Assembly: GCF_030247195.1 (NCBI RefSeq)
Contig: NC_080671.1
Coordinates: 201,852,897 to 201,916,896, forward strand
Source of the DNA: Topomyia yanbarensis
Lineage: Eukaryota > Arthropoda > Insecta > Diptera > Culicidae
Reading direction: 5' to 3'
Length of the DNA: 64,000 bases
The notes under the pieces were generated by a model. The model saw nothing but the letters and a program-made list of their open reading frames with translations. It ran no database searches and was not told where the DNA came from. Shown here in pieces: positions 45,600 to 58,678 of this stretch. The position numbers and the translations under genes were made by a program. Numbering within the stretch: position 1 is the stretch's first letter; the number at the start of each line of letters is the position of its first letter.

Positions 45600-46960
45600 T
45601 CTACTTTCAGAACTGGCAACTGATCTACGAAACTGATGCCGGAAAAAGAAGTGTAATTTGAGTGTAACCGTAACAGCGGGCGTTCCACAGAGTTCCATAC
45701 TTGGCCCATCTCTTTGGAATGCTATGTACGAAGGAGTGCTGGCGACGTGATGCACCTAGTGATGGGCGAATCACTAGGGGAAGTAGAAATACTCGCAACG
45801 GAGGCGATAGATGTTCTGGAAGACTCGATGCGCGAGTAGAAGCTTTCGTTAGCTCACCACAAAATCAAGATGATTTTGATAAGCAACCGAAAGGCAGATG
45901 AGAATTTCTGTCTGAGAGTGTATCATCAACTCAAAGCGAAGTTAGACAACTAGGAGTAATAGTTGCCTAAGTTTTAATAACAACATCGACCTCGCATGCG
46001 GGAGGGTCGTAAATGTGATCTCGACACTATCTCCACATCTGTGCTCAGACATGCAGGACCTGCTTTGTCGACGGCACTGCAGACGAAGAGGAACATATCT
46101 CGGTCATGGTGAAATGAATTTTCACAGGACACAGTTCTTGTCTGGGCACGGCTGTTTCAAGAAGTATCTGAATAGGTTCGGCCACGCGAGATAGCCGTTC
46201 TGCATCGCGTGCGGTGATTCAGAGTGAACGTCTGAGCACATGATCTTCGAATGCCCGCGATTCGAGCACGAACAAAACGATATGAGAACCATTTCCGGTA
46301 AGGACGTTAACATGAACAATATTGTCCAAAGAATGTACGCGGACAAACAAAAATGGGACGCGATGAACAGAATAGTTGCTCAGATTATGTCAGTGTTGTA
46401 ACGAAGATAGCGAGAGGAGAAACGACCAGCAACGTATAGTTTAACTCCAACCAGAATCGCCAGACCGACCTTGGCACTCGACTAGTCAGTCTGCTGAAGA
46501 GAGATAAAGTGAACCAGCACTTGTGACCGGAGTAGGCTAGATCCACCGCCGCGAACAAGACTGAGCGGATGCATCGTCGACGATGGTCTTCGGGGCACCT
46601 GAGCCGGAAGTCATCCTCCCCTCGGAATCGCATGACTGACCTCGGCACCTAAATTACCAGCATCGTGATAACAGTAAAACGGACGCAATCCTCCACACGG
46701 AATCGCCGGACAGACCTCGGCATTCTATCGGACTGCATCGAGGTAACAATAACGCGTGCGTCAACGGTTGCTGGAGACACTCTTTCGTTGGGGAACTCTC
46801 CGCCGAGGTAGGCTAGTCCCACCGTTGAGAACTATGCCGATAAAAACTGAACGCGACAAACCACCAGTGAACCGGAAATACTGATATGGCGGTTATGAGT
46901 AGTCATTTGAAATGGAATCTGGGAGATCGGGTAAATGTCGGACTCCTTGGTGGAGGTTAG
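45600..46960 (+). pseudogene. R1-clade relic, 3' part (unit 1)
   Basis: Begins inside RT at NWQLIYETDAGKRSV, then VTAGVPQSSILGPSLWNAMY (Ser for Gly in the PQG box), an internal deletion across the palm, and remnants of the thumb (SLSHHKI-type block, then HAGPALSTALQTKR). The C-terminal zinc tail region follows (FHRTQFLSGHGCFKKYLNRF with CIACGDSE, then HMIFECPRFEHE). The 3' UTR has three units of the GAATCGCCRGACMGACCTYGGCA type (46450-46730). Frames are short and broken. It is the same family as the relic at 18620 rather than a close match to the full-length copy. Confidence 0.7.
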
Positions 46961-47159
46961 TAGAATAGGGTGAAGAGTTATCTTTTCTGCTCAGAGTCCC
47001 TCACTCTGGTACACGATGAACGAAATCACTCGAAATGAACTACTATGGTCTAACTATTCAACGTCTGCTGGGTCGGCGTAAAAGCTTTATCATCAAGAAA
47101 AAAACACACGCAACTGGACCACATAGTCGACCATTGAAGCAAGCCCTTGCTGTTATAAT

Positions 47160-47645
47160 TGCTGGCTAGATTTGGACATAATGCAATTGAGCCATCGTGG
47201 GACTACTGATGCTGATTTTCTTGCCACATAAACAGTTTCCTTGCCAAACCATTTGTTTCGAAAACAAAATTTATTTGGTTAGAAACCGTAAAATTCGAGC
47301 GCCTGCATTAATGTGAAATTGGTTTTCGCATAAGCTCCATCATCGACCCCGACACATCCATCATATTTCTTCAGCACCTGGCCGTACAGCTAACGGGTCT
47401 GGGTACTGACCGGTTTCTGTTGTTTGGAGCTACTGTTAGGTTGTTTATTTGCTCGGTGACATTTGTAGCCTTCTCGAAGACGAATTCGCCAAACAGTTCA
47501 GTGTTCAGTTTTTTCGCCATGGTGTAAATTTTTAACGAATAAACCCACAATGATACTAAGTTACCTTCTTGTGTGAGCGCTATAGGCATTTCAACTAAGA
47601 TTGAGCTTGAGGTACCAGGCTGCATTGAGATACTGGATTTCAATC
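47160..47645 (-). pseudogene. Unidentified gene-like fragment (unit 1)
   Basis: On the minus strand an ATG in good context (ACCATGGCG, near 47520) opens MAKKLNTELFGEFVFEKATN and continues to SVPRPVS. A frame change then leads into GQVLKKYDGCVGVDDGAYAK, which ends LEFYGF at a stop followed at once by CCAAATAAATT, which contains a polyadenylation-signal-like AATAAA. A GT splice-donor-like AAG|GTAACT lies upstream. The codons look protein-like, unlike the surroundings, but I do not recognise the family. A retrocopy or a captured exon is possible. Function unknown. Confidence 0.3.
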
Positions 47646-50028
47646 GACTATGGTCAACGAGTGAGAAAAGGCTCTTCTCAACAGACTAACCTTTATTGAA
47701 TGTGGTTGAATCACCATTTGACTGACAGGACTTCATTTATTTCAAAAAATGGTACCTAGAATTTCGCTACAACTTAGGAGTCACACAAAAAGGCAATATG
47801 GGTATATTACTGTATACGCCGTTCTTCTAGAATGAAGAATTAATTTGTGGTGTTGGGTCAGAAAAAATGTCAAATGACTTCAAACAGAATTTCAATTTGT
47901 GTAATCAATGTAATTGAAAATTCGGTTGCGTAAAATTGGACTAACTGGAAAACAAAAAAAATCACCACGTGTTGTTTATGTTAACAAAATCAATAGCAAA
48001 ATGAACTCCCTGACAATTAGTAGAGAAAAAATAATAGTGATTGCATTCAAGGATGATGTGATTTGTCTAACCATTCGCCAATCATTACATACAAACTGTG
48101 TTAAGAAATAAGTTTCTAAAATTCAACACTATTTTGTCAAAAAGGTGTGCCCCTCCATTTCCAGCCGGCTGGAGCCGCCTACGGGTTTATTTCATTAAAG
48201 TGGAACATAAAATTCAATTGATGATTAAATAGCTTTGTCTATGGTCATTAAGAAATATGGGGTGTCAATGGACCTTTTGTCCAAAATGCTTCTGGTACTA
48301 TGTTGACTGATAATAAAAAAAATCCACAACGTCCATGATCCTAATGTTTCTTTCACACACGAGTGAACATCATTCATCAGAAATTGCAGCTGATGGCTAT
48401 AGGTTTTATTCTTTTTAATATAGTACGTATAAAGTATGTAAGACGGTAGATATCTTCGAGAAAAGAATTTGAAAATTATGGTACCTGAATATATCCGACT
48501 CGTACTTGTACTTTTATTTTACACCTTCATAGATGAGAATGGGAACATGTAACAAAAAATCTCTTGGCATGCAGAGAGACTGAGTGTTTGGCACTTTCCA
48601 TCAACTTAATCCGCATCAGATGCATTATACATCAAGCATCTAGCCACTTCTGTTGGGGACCATCTCCAGCCCAATTAACTAACAAGATGTGTCAAAAGAA
48701 AACGTGTAAGTCATTACAATTACACGCTACAATGCCAGTGGTATAACCCCCGACCGACAAGCTCTAACTCAATTGAGAACCCTGTCTGTTGCCTGGACTG
48801 ACAAATCGTACACTACAACCATTTTCCCCCAGCATCGCTATCCGCCGGGGTTGATTCCATCGCTTCGTTCGCCGGTTGTCGGCTGTTAGTATGTGTAATG
48901 TATACAGAAATGCACTCGTTTCGCTGCTTCTGACTGTGAGAACATTTCTTTCTGCTCCAGCTGTCTCGTCCATTCCAACCGCATTAACCCTTCCCGCACA
49001 GCGCACTCGCTTGTTTCCCGTGTTATATAGCATTTCATAATTTGAAAATGACACTTTTTTCATCACCAGCACCGTCGCCGCTAACAGAAAGGCATCCCAA
49101 CCGAGCTGACTTGAAATATCCGAGCAATGAGGAGTAGAACGGGAAACACGAATAAGAGCAGCATAACAGAAACAGATATGTGATCAGCGATTTATGCTTA
49201 AAGGTTACGCCACCTATCGTCGGTGATCTACATTCTGCATTGAAAGTAAGCTGTCTTTAGGTTCCATATAATTTTCCATATACACAGGAATCTTGGTCTG
49301 ATATTATTCTATTAGAAATCGTGTTGCATGTAGCTCTCCGCAATGAAGTTTTCTGCATGGACTAAACTTCTAAACACTAACTCACAACACAGTTATTAAC
49401 ACAGTGTAGCTAAACACTCGTCACTTTCCCAAGGTAAAGTTCCATTTTAACTTTACTAGTTGTTCCAACTCCTGTACCAGGGAGTCTAAAACAAGTCTTC
49501 TTAAAGTCAATTGAAAATGTGTTTTCCTGTAGTACGGAAACTCATTTCACTGCGCATCCGGGGGCAACGATACAATATTGCTTGTACACTGGATATCGCA
49601 CATAGCGCTTATTTGCTTCACTGGTGGTTTTAGCATAGTGATTTTTTTGCTTCTGATTGGCATTTATATTTAAAAAAAAATTGTGTTCAACTGATAATGA
49701 GTCTTAATAAACTAAACTAAAAATAATCATTCGTTATCGAGCACTCAGTCGAGATAGAAGTCTTTTGTCATCGGTCCGTACACTCTATAGCGACAAATAG
49801 TGTTAATCCGCGTTCAAGGTTATTTGCACACTCTACTACGAGGTTTCAGTATTTTTTCCCTTCTTTTGTGTTTCTGTTTCTGAGTACCGTTAGCCGGTCA
49901 GTGAAGTGAAGCAGTGTTCTTCTAGTAAGCCGTCTGGAAACCGTTACCTACACAAGCTAAGTATTAGTTTTCGTTTCCCCTTCTTGGTTGTCTTAATAAC
50001 GTGCACTGGGCAATAGGCCCGTGCAAAA

Positions 50029-51365
50029 ATGACTTCCCCTGACGGCAGTTCATCTCAAGGTGAGATGGACGTCGAAATAAAATCGGCTCCCCGGCTCAAG
50101 GTATATCCGAGCTCGGCCACCGGGCCATTTGTGATCTTCTTTCGGACCAAAGAAAAAAAGTGTTTGAATCTGTTGCAGATTTCTCGAGTTCTGACGGATC
50201 GGTATTCGGCCGTGACAGAAATATCGAAAATTCGCCCTGATAAGCTTCGGGTGGTGGTTAACAGTTCAACTCAGGCAAACGATATTGCTGGCTACGAGCC
50301 CTTTACGAGGGAGTACAGGGTGTATATTCCAGCTAGCAGGGTTGAAGTCAGTGGGGTCGTTTCCGATTCGAGTCTGAATTGCGAGGACCTGCTAAAATAT
50401 GGGACTGGCTGTTTCAAAGACCCCATGCTTAAGCCAGTGAAGATACTGGAATGCAAACGTTTGCATTCAGCATCAGTCGCAGCTGACGGCAAGAAAATAT
50501 ACGTCAACTCAGACTCTTATCGGGTGACCTTCGCCGGCTCTGCCCTGCCCAATTATCTCCTCTTTGACAAGGTTCGTCTACCTGTTCGCCTCTTTGTGCC
50601 GCGGGTCATGAACTGTACTAATTGCAAACAATTGGGACACACAGCCTCCCATTGTAGCAATAAAGCCCGCTGTGGGAAATGCGGTGGGAATCATGCGGAT
50701 GATTCCTGTGGTAGAGATGTAGAAAAGTGTCTCTACTGTGGGGGAAACCCACATGATCTCCCTTCATGTCCCGCGTACAAACAGCGCGAGGAAAATCTTA
50801 AGCGTTCCCTTCAGGGACGCTCTAAGCGATCTTTTGCAGAAATGCTTAAGATAGCTACGCCACCTGTCTCTACGAACATCTTTACCAATTTGTCTACTGA
50901 CGAAGGCGACTGTGATGAACCCCAGGAGGGAACATCTTCTGCTGTGCCTCTGCTTCTGCTATTAGAAGTAGTAGAAAAAGGAAGAACATTTCCTCTTCCA
51001 AGCTTCGTCGTAAAGGCCAGAAGGTGTCTCTTCATGGTCCCCCTAAAAAAACTACTCAAGGAAGTACTGGTGCAAAACCGAAGCAAGTCGCTCCCGGTCT
51101 CAGTAACCTGAGCTCAGAAAAGGAGTTCCCAGCACTTCCAGGAACATCAAAAACCCCAAGTGTTCCCATATCTCAGCCAGAGAAAGAAAACAGTGCTGGC
51201 TTAATAAATTTCTCAGACATTGTGGACCGTATTCTTACAGCGTTAAACATTTCTGACCCCCTTAAAAGTATCTTGATAAGCTTTCTCCCCGCAGTAAAAA
51301 CATTTTTGATGCAGTTCACTGCGAAATGGCCCCTCCTTTCAGCGATTGTATCCTTCGATGGCTAA
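50029..51365 (+). pseudogene. I-group ORF1, gag-like, one frameshift (copy 2)
   Basis: Identical in translation to 38996-40332: RRM-like gag region, three zinc knuckles from residue 196, and the same 1-nt frameshift near 50951. It ends 8 nt inside the ORF2 start. Confidence 0.85.
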
Positions 51366-54300
51366 TTCATCGAACGAGGTCAAGGATTTAATCACTGTTC
51401 TACAGTGGAATTGCAGAAGCATTATCCCGAAAATCGATTCGTTTAAAATCTTACTAAATAAATTGAAATGCGATGCATTTGCCCTATGCGAGACATGGCT
51501 CACTTCAGAAATAACCCTACACTTTCACGATTTTAATATTATTCGCTTGGATCGAGAAGGCTCTTACGGAGGAGTACTTTTGGGGATCAAAAAGTGCTAT
51601 TCTTTCAATCGGATCGACCTCCCCTCGACACCAGGCATTGAAGTTGTCGCTTGCCAAACCAGAATTAAAGGCAAAGACCTTTGCATTGCTTCCACCTACA
51701 TCCCCCCTAGAGCCTCAGTTAGCCACCGACGGCTTTGCGATATTGCGGAACTCCTCCCCGCACCGAGGCTAGTTTTAGGTGACTTCAACTCCCACGGCAC
51801 GGCATGGGGTTGCCTTCATGACGATAATCGATCTACCCTACTCCATGAGCTTTGCGACAACTTCAATATGACTATTTTGAATACGGGTGAAATGACACGG
51901 ATTCCTGCCCCTCCAGCGCGACCGAGCGCCTTAGATCTGTCCCTCTGCTCGACATCGCTGCGGTTAGATTGCATGTGGAATGTAGTCTCTGATCCCCACG
52001 GCAGCGACCATCTGCCAATCGTAATTAATATTGCTAACGGTTCAGGGCCACCGAATACAATCAATGTTTCGTATGACCCCACACGAAATATTGATTGGAA
52101 AAGCTATGCGTCCGCGATATCCGACAAAATCGAGTGTACTCAAGAGCTTCCTCCGGAGGAAGAGTACGGGTTCCTGGCTGGCTTGATTCTCGATACCGCG
52201 ATTCAAGCTCGGACTAAACGCGTACCAGACGCGAACTCACGCGGGCGTCCTCCCAATCCATGGTGGGACAAAGAGTGCTCAGACGTGTAAGCGGAGCAGG
52301 CCGCTGCGTATAAGACCTTCCGGGACGACGGGTTGCCAGCTAGCTACCGACAGTACGCGATGGCGGAAACGCGCATGAAGAGTTTGATAAAAGCCAAAAA
52401 ACGTAGCTACTGGCGCCGGTTTGTCGACGGACTAACGAGAGAAACATCGATGAGCGCTCTTTGGAGTACGGCCCGGCGCTTACGAAACCGAAACAGTACT
52501 AATGAGAGCGTGGAATATTCAAACCGTTGGATATTCGATTTTGCCAAGAAGGTTTGTTCGGATTCCGCCCCGGCACACGGCGCCACGTCCCCTCACGATA
52601 ACGCGAACGAAACACCGTTTTCGATGGTGGAGTTCTCACTTGCTCTCTTGTCATGTAACAATAAAGCCCCAGGGCCAGACAGAATCAAATTTAACTTGTT
52701 AAAGAATCTGTTAGACTCTGCCAAGAGACGCTTGTTGAATTTATTTAATAAGTTTCTTGAGGGTAATATTGTCCCTCATGTCTGGAGGCAAGCATCGCTA
52801 TTCAAAAACCAGAAAAACCAGCCTCCGACCACAACTCGTATCGACCGATTGCGATGCTGTCCTGTATCCGAAAGTTGTTCGAGAAAATGATCTTGTTTCG
52901 CCTCGATAATTGGGTTGAAGCAAATGGCTTACTGTCAGATACACAATTTGGTTTCCGCAAAGGCAAAGGGACGAACGATTGTCTTGCGTTGCTCTCAACA
53001 GAAATTCAAATGGCTTATGCTAGCAAAGAGCAGCTGGCATCAGTTTTCCTAGATATAAAGGGGGCTTTTGATTCAGTTTCTATCAAAATTCTTTCTGAGA
53101 AGCTGCACCAGCATGGTCTTTCACCGACTCTAAACAACTTTTTGCTAAACTTGCTGTCTGAAAAACATATGCATTTTTCGCATGGTGATTTATCGACATC
53201 ACGATTTAGCTACATGGGTCTTCCCCAGGGCTCATGTCTAAGCCCCCTTCTCTATAACTTTTACGTGAATGACATTGACGAATGTCTTGTCAATTCCTGC
53301 ACGCTAAGGCAGCTTGCAGATGACGGTGTGGTCTCTATTACAGGTCCCAAAGCCGTCGATCTGCAAGGACCATTGCAAGATACCTTGGACAATTTGTCTG
53401 CTTGGGCTCTCCAGCTAGGTATCGAGTTCTCCACGGAGAAAACTGAGCTAGTCGTATTTTCAAGGAAGCGTGAACCAGCGCAACTACAGCTTCAATTAAT
53501 GGGTCAAACTATTGCTCAGGTTTCAACTTTCAAATATCTCGGGGTCTGGTTCGACTCGCAAGGAACCTGGGGATGTCACATTAGGTATCTGGAACAGAAG
53601 TGCCAACAAAGGATTAACTTTCTCCGTACAATAACCGGAACATGGTGGGGTGCCCACCCAGGAGACCTGATCAGGCTGTACCAAACAACAATGTTGTCGG
53701 TGATGGAGTACGGGAGTTTCTGTTTCCGCTCCGCTGCGAACATACATTTCATCAAACTAGAGCGAATCCAATATTGTTGTTAGCGTATTGCTTTGGGTTG
53801 CATGCACTCGACACATACGATGAGTTTAGAAGTGCTGGCGGGCGTCCTTCGCAAATTTCGAAAGGCTTGTCGAGCTTAATTCTCAAACCCGATTTATGTC
53901 CTTGTACTTCGATTACATGGCACAAAATATCAATCCTTCTTCATACTATCCCAACCGTGTCAATCTCCTTCATGCTTCTGATTCAACTGTATTCTTCGAC
54001 ACATCCATGAAAGACGAGATTCATGGAATCCCGGATCACATACGTCCGCAAGTGATCCCAAGCATCTTTCATAGTAAATTTCGAGAAGTCGACTGCAACA
54101 AGATGTTTTACACCGACGGGTCAAGCCTCGACGGCTCCACTGGCTTCGGTATATTCAATCAAAACCTCACCGCCTCATTCAAACTCAATGATCCTGCTTC
54201 AGTTTACGTCGCAGAACTTGCTGCTATTCAGTATACCCTTGGGATCATTGATACTTTGCCCACCGATCATTACTTTATTGTCTCGGATAGCCTCAGCTCA

Positions 54301-54954
54301 ATCGAGGCTCTCCGTTCAATGAAACCTAGAAAGCACATTCCATATTTTCTGGGGAAAATCTGGGAGCGCCTGCGTGCTTTGTCTGTAAGATCGTACAAGA
54401 TTACCTTAGTTTGGGTTCCCTCGCATTGCTCCATTCCAGGTAATGAAGAAGCGGCCTCTTTTGCTAAGGCGGGCGCTTTGCAAGGTGACATATATGAAAG
54501 ACCTATTAGCTTCAGCGAATTTTTCAGTATTACTCATCAGAGAACCCTCGAAAGTTGGCAAGCATCATGGAGCAATGGTGAACTGGGAAGGTGGCTACAT
54601 TCGATAATCCCTAAGGTATAGACGAATCCTTGGTTCAGAGGGATGGATGTGGGTCGGGATTTCATTCGCGTGATGTCTCGGCTCATGTCCAATCACTACA
54701 GGCTGGACGCACATCTCCGGCGTATTGGGCTCGTGGATAGCGGTATCTGCGCTTGTGGCAACGGTTATCACGAAATCGAACATGTTGTCTGGGCATGCGC
54801 CGAGTACTGTTCTGCCAGATCTCAACTATTCGATTCCCTTCGGGCCCGAGGAAGATCACCCAATGTCCCGGTTCGAGATGTACTAGCAAGCCGCGATATT
54901 CTCTACATGTCCCTTACATACACGTTCCTCAAAACCATCAATATCCAAATTTAA
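51358..54954 (+). pseudogene. I-group ORF2, endonuclease-RT-RNase H, multiply broken (copy 2)
   Basis: Carries the same lesions as copy 1: TAA at 52288-52290, frameshift near 52798, TAG at 53781-53783, deletion near 53853-53878, TAG at 54619-54621 and the RNase H Asp-to-Ala at 54454-54456. The one coding difference found is A54553, giving Ser in ESWQ instead of Cys; Trp and flanks are unchanged. Confidence 0.9.
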
Positions 54955-55204
54955 ATGCCCCTATCTTTTCTCTTATCATTCCCAGAAGTGCCTTCTTCCG
55001 CCTATCGTACCCCAACGATGGTTTGATACGACTCCAAGACGAGACAAAACATCTGTCGAATGAACCAACAACACGAGATCTACAGTACAACATCACACGC
55101 GCAACGCGGTGTGTTTCCGATCCGTATCTGAGCCGTACTACGAAATCGTCTGGAGGAACACCTGCCGACTCGAGGAAAACCGCCCGGCGTCCCAATACTT
55201 GACG

Positions 55205-55591
55205 CATCCGTTCGAATCTGTAATCCTGGCCGTTGATTCCTGATGCCGGAAACTGAAAGTTTATATCCCCCCCCCGTTCAGTCTTGTCCACCCTCTCTCC
55301 CATGTCTCTGATACACAGATGTATGTCTTCACCCCCTTCTCCCCTTGAATATCTTTCCAAAACTTATGTGCCCCTTATCTTCTAGTTTTAGTTGATCAAT
55401 CCGTTCGAATCTGTAATCCTGGCCGTTAATTCCTTACGCCGGAAACTGAAAGTTTATATCCCCCCCCGTTCAGCCTTGTCCACCCTCCCTCCCATGTCTC
55501 TGATACACAGATGTATGACTTCACCCCCTTCTCCCCTTGAATATCTTCCCAAAACTTATGTGCCCCCCTATCTTCTAGTTTTAGTTTATCA
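55205..55591 (+). repeat. 193-bp duplication in the I-group 3' UTR (copy 2)
   Basis: Second-unit counterpart of 44172-44558; the units start at 55207 and 55400. Confidence 0.9.
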
Positions 55592-56632
55592 ATAGTTAAT
55601 CTCGTTAAGAAATGCACAACAGTACCACTACTTTAAAATAGCCCTAATTAATTCCCCTTAATCTTGAACCACTCTCTCTAGTTATTTCTAGTTAATAAGC
55701 TTGTAAAATGTTCCGCTTAGTTAATAATTAATTTCTCCTACAATCTCCCTTCTAAAAATCATAAACTGAATTACTATACAAAGAACACACAAAATGACCC
55801 GTCCCCCAAATCTTACGAATATTATATTATACCCTCTTTTATATGTACAAGTTAGCTGTAAATTTTTTTTAATTTCATTATATAAAACAAAATAATATTG
55901 AAATGTGTTACCCCCTAGTTTTAAGAAATTCAAAATGTAAAACAATGAAAAAATGGCACCTTTAAGCTAACGCATACGTGCCTTATCAAATAAACAAATT
56001 GAAAAAAAAAAAAAGAAAACTAAAAATAATTAATCTAACAGCAAACGGTGACGCAATTGTAATGAATTGTCAGTCGAAGTGCTAAGCAAACTCGTTGAAG
56101 CAACGAACCATCGCTATAGTCGGATTATTGGCAACCACTGGCGGCTCCAGGGAGGGGCACGTGCCCCCTCTATTCCACCAGAAGCTGTTTTGGTAAAAGG
56201 ATATTTGCATTTTGGTAAAAAGATATTTTTTTGCTAATATTTTTGAAGTGACCAACATGGTGATCAGTTTGTTTTGTTCTTTTTTACACCTTTTTTAGCC
56301 AAGTAAAAGACAATTCTAGAGCTTTTATTCAAAATGACATATCTACAATGAATGACTCTCTTTGTTTACTTTCTCTATCGATTTTTACGGAGGCACTTTT
56401 CACTTATTTTACAGTACATATCGAAAGACGGTTGTTTTGACTAACATATTATGCATAGAGATGAGGGATAAATGTTAAAGTGACCGATTTATTAACAGAA
56501 GAGAAAGTAAACAATGAGAGTCACTCATTGTGGATGTCTTTTTGAAAAAAGCCTCAAGTATGAATTAAATTTGGTAACAAAATTAGTTTCAAATTTTTGT
56601 TAGTAACAAGTAAAATACAATTTCTCTACTCT

Positions 56633-57993
56633 TCTACTTTCAGAACTGGCAACTGATCTACGAAACTGATGCCGGAAAAAGAAGTGTAATTTGAGTGTAA
56701 CCGTAACAGCGGGCGTTCCACAGAGTTCCATACTTGGCCCATCTCTTTGGAATGCTATGTACGAAGGAGTGCTGGCGACGTGATGCACCTAGTGATGGGC
56801 GAATCACTAGGGGAAGTAGAAATACTCGCAACGGAGGCGATAGATGTTCTGGAAGACTCGATGCGCGAGTAGAAGCTTTCGTTAGCTCACCACAAAATCA
56901 AGATGATTTTGATAAGCAACCGAAAGGCAGATGAGAATTTCTGTCTGAGAGTGTATCATCAACTCAAAGCGAAGTTAGACAACTAGGAGTAATAGTTGCC
57001 TAAGTTTTAATAACAACATCGACCTCGCATGCGGGAGGGTCGTAAATGTGATCTCGACACTATCTCCACATCTGTGCTCAGACATGCAGGACCTGCTTTG
57101 TCGACGGCACTGCAGACGAAGAGGAACATATCTCGGTCATGGTGAAATGAATTTTCACAGGACACAGTTCTTGTCTGGGCACGGCTGTTTCAAGAAGTAT
57201 CTGAATAGGTTCGGCCACGCGAGATAGCCGTTCTGCATCGCGTGCGGTGATTCAGAGTGAACGTCTGAGCACATGATCTTCGAATGCCCGCGATTCGAGC
57301 ACGAACAAAACGATATGAGAACCATTTCCGGTAAGGACGTTAACATGAACAATATTGTCCAAAGAATGTACGCGGACAAACAAAAATGGGACGCGATGAA
57401 CAGAATAGTTGCTCAGATTATGTCAGTGTTGTAACGAAGATAGCGAGAGGAGAAACGACCAGCAACGTATAGTTTAACTCCAACCAGAATCGCCAGACCG
57501 ACCTTGGCACTCGACTAGTCAGTCTGCTGAAGAGAGATAAAGTGAACCAGCACTTGTGACCGGAGTAGGCTAGATCCACCGCCGCGAACAAGACTGAGCG
57601 GATGCATCGTCGACGATGGTCTTCGGGGCACCTGAGCCGGAAGTCATCCTCCCCTCGGAATCGCATGACTGACCTCGGCACCTAAATTACCAGCATCGTG
57701 ATAACAGTAAAACGGACGCAATCCTCCACACGGAATCGCCGGACAGACCTCGGCATTCTATCGGACTGCATCGAGGTAACAATAACGCGTGCGTCAACGG
57801 TTGCTGGAGACACTCTTTCGTTGGGGAACTCTCCGCCGAGGTAGGCTAGTCCCACCGTTGAGAACTATGCCGATAAAAACTGAACGCGACAAACCACCAG
57901 TGAACCGGAAATACTGATATGGCGGTTATGAGTAGTCATTTGAAATGGAATCTGGGAGATCGGGTAAATGTCGGACTCCTTGGTGGAGGTTAG
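56633..57993 (+). pseudogene. R1-clade relic, 3' part (unit 2)
   Basis: Duplicate of 45600-46960, with the same broken RT pieces and 3' UTR repeats. Confidence 0.7.
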
Positions 57994-58192
57994 TAGAATA
58001 GGGTGAAGAGTTATCTTTTCTGCTCAGAGTCCCTCACTCTGGTACACGATGAACGAAATCACTCGAAATGAACTACTATGGTCTAACTATTCAACGTCTG
58101 CTGGGTCGGCGTAAAAGCTTTATCATCAAGAAAAAAACACACGCAACTGGACCACATAGTCGACCATTGAAGCAAGCCCTTGCTGTTATAAT

Positions 58193-58678
58193 TGCTGGCT
58201 AGATTTGGACATAATGCAATTGAGCCATCGTGGGACTACTGATGCTGATTTTCTTGCCACATAAACAGTTTCCTTGCCAAACCATTTGTTTCGAAAACAA
58301 AATTTATTTGGTTAGAAACCGTAAAATTCGAGCGCCTGCATTAATGTGAAATTGGTTTTCGCATAAGCTCCATCATCGACCCCGACACATCCATCATATT
58401 TCTTCAGCACCTGGCCGTACAGCTAACGGGTCTGGGTACTGACCGGTTTCTGTTGTTTGGAGCTACTGTTAGGTTGTTTATTTGCTCGGTGACATTTGTA
58501 GCCTTCTCGAAGACGAATTCGCCAAACAGTTCAGTGTTCAGTTTTTTCGCCATGGTGTAAATTTTTAACGAATAAACCCACAATGATACTAAGTTACCTT
58601 CTTGTGTGAGCGCTATAGGCATTTCAACTAAGATTGAGCTTGAGGTACCAGGCTGCATTGAGATACTGGATTTCAATC
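58193..58678 (-). pseudogene. Unidentified gene-like fragment (unit 2)
   Basis: Duplicate of 47160-47645 with the same frame change. Function unknown. Confidence 0.3.

Larger units (their letters stand above)
45103..48184. mobile_element. TIR insertion with GGCGGCTCCAG ends, hAT-like, composite (unit 1)
   Basis: The left end CACTGGCGGCTCCAGGGAGG and the reverse complement of the right end, CCGTAGGCGGCTCCAG, share GGCGGCTCCAG. A GAGGGGCAC motif lies a little inside each (45120 and about 48147-48155). Such tips are frequent in insect hAT-like elements. I could not find a matching target duplication. The interior holds a fold-back (45272-45530), an R1 relic (45600-46960) and a gene-like fragment (47160-47645). 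No transposase is visible. Confidence 0.5.
38142..49174. repeat. 11,033-bp tandem duplication, unit 1
   Basis: The whole unit is repeated head to tail at 49175-60207 with a constant offset of 11,033 bp. I found two differences: T38906/A49939 in the 5' UTR of the I-group element and T43520/A54553 in its ORF2 (Cys to Ser). The junction ACAG|GATATG shares one base with each flank, so there is at most 1 bp of microhomology. Confidence 0.95.
49728..56016 (+). mobile_element. I-group non-LTR retrotransposon, full length, decayed (copy 2)
   Basis: Same element as 38695-44983, with the same AAACTAAAAATAAT duplication (49714-49727 and 56017-56030). It arose by duplication of the region, not by a second transposition, because flanking DNA is duplicated as well. 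Confidence 0.9.
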
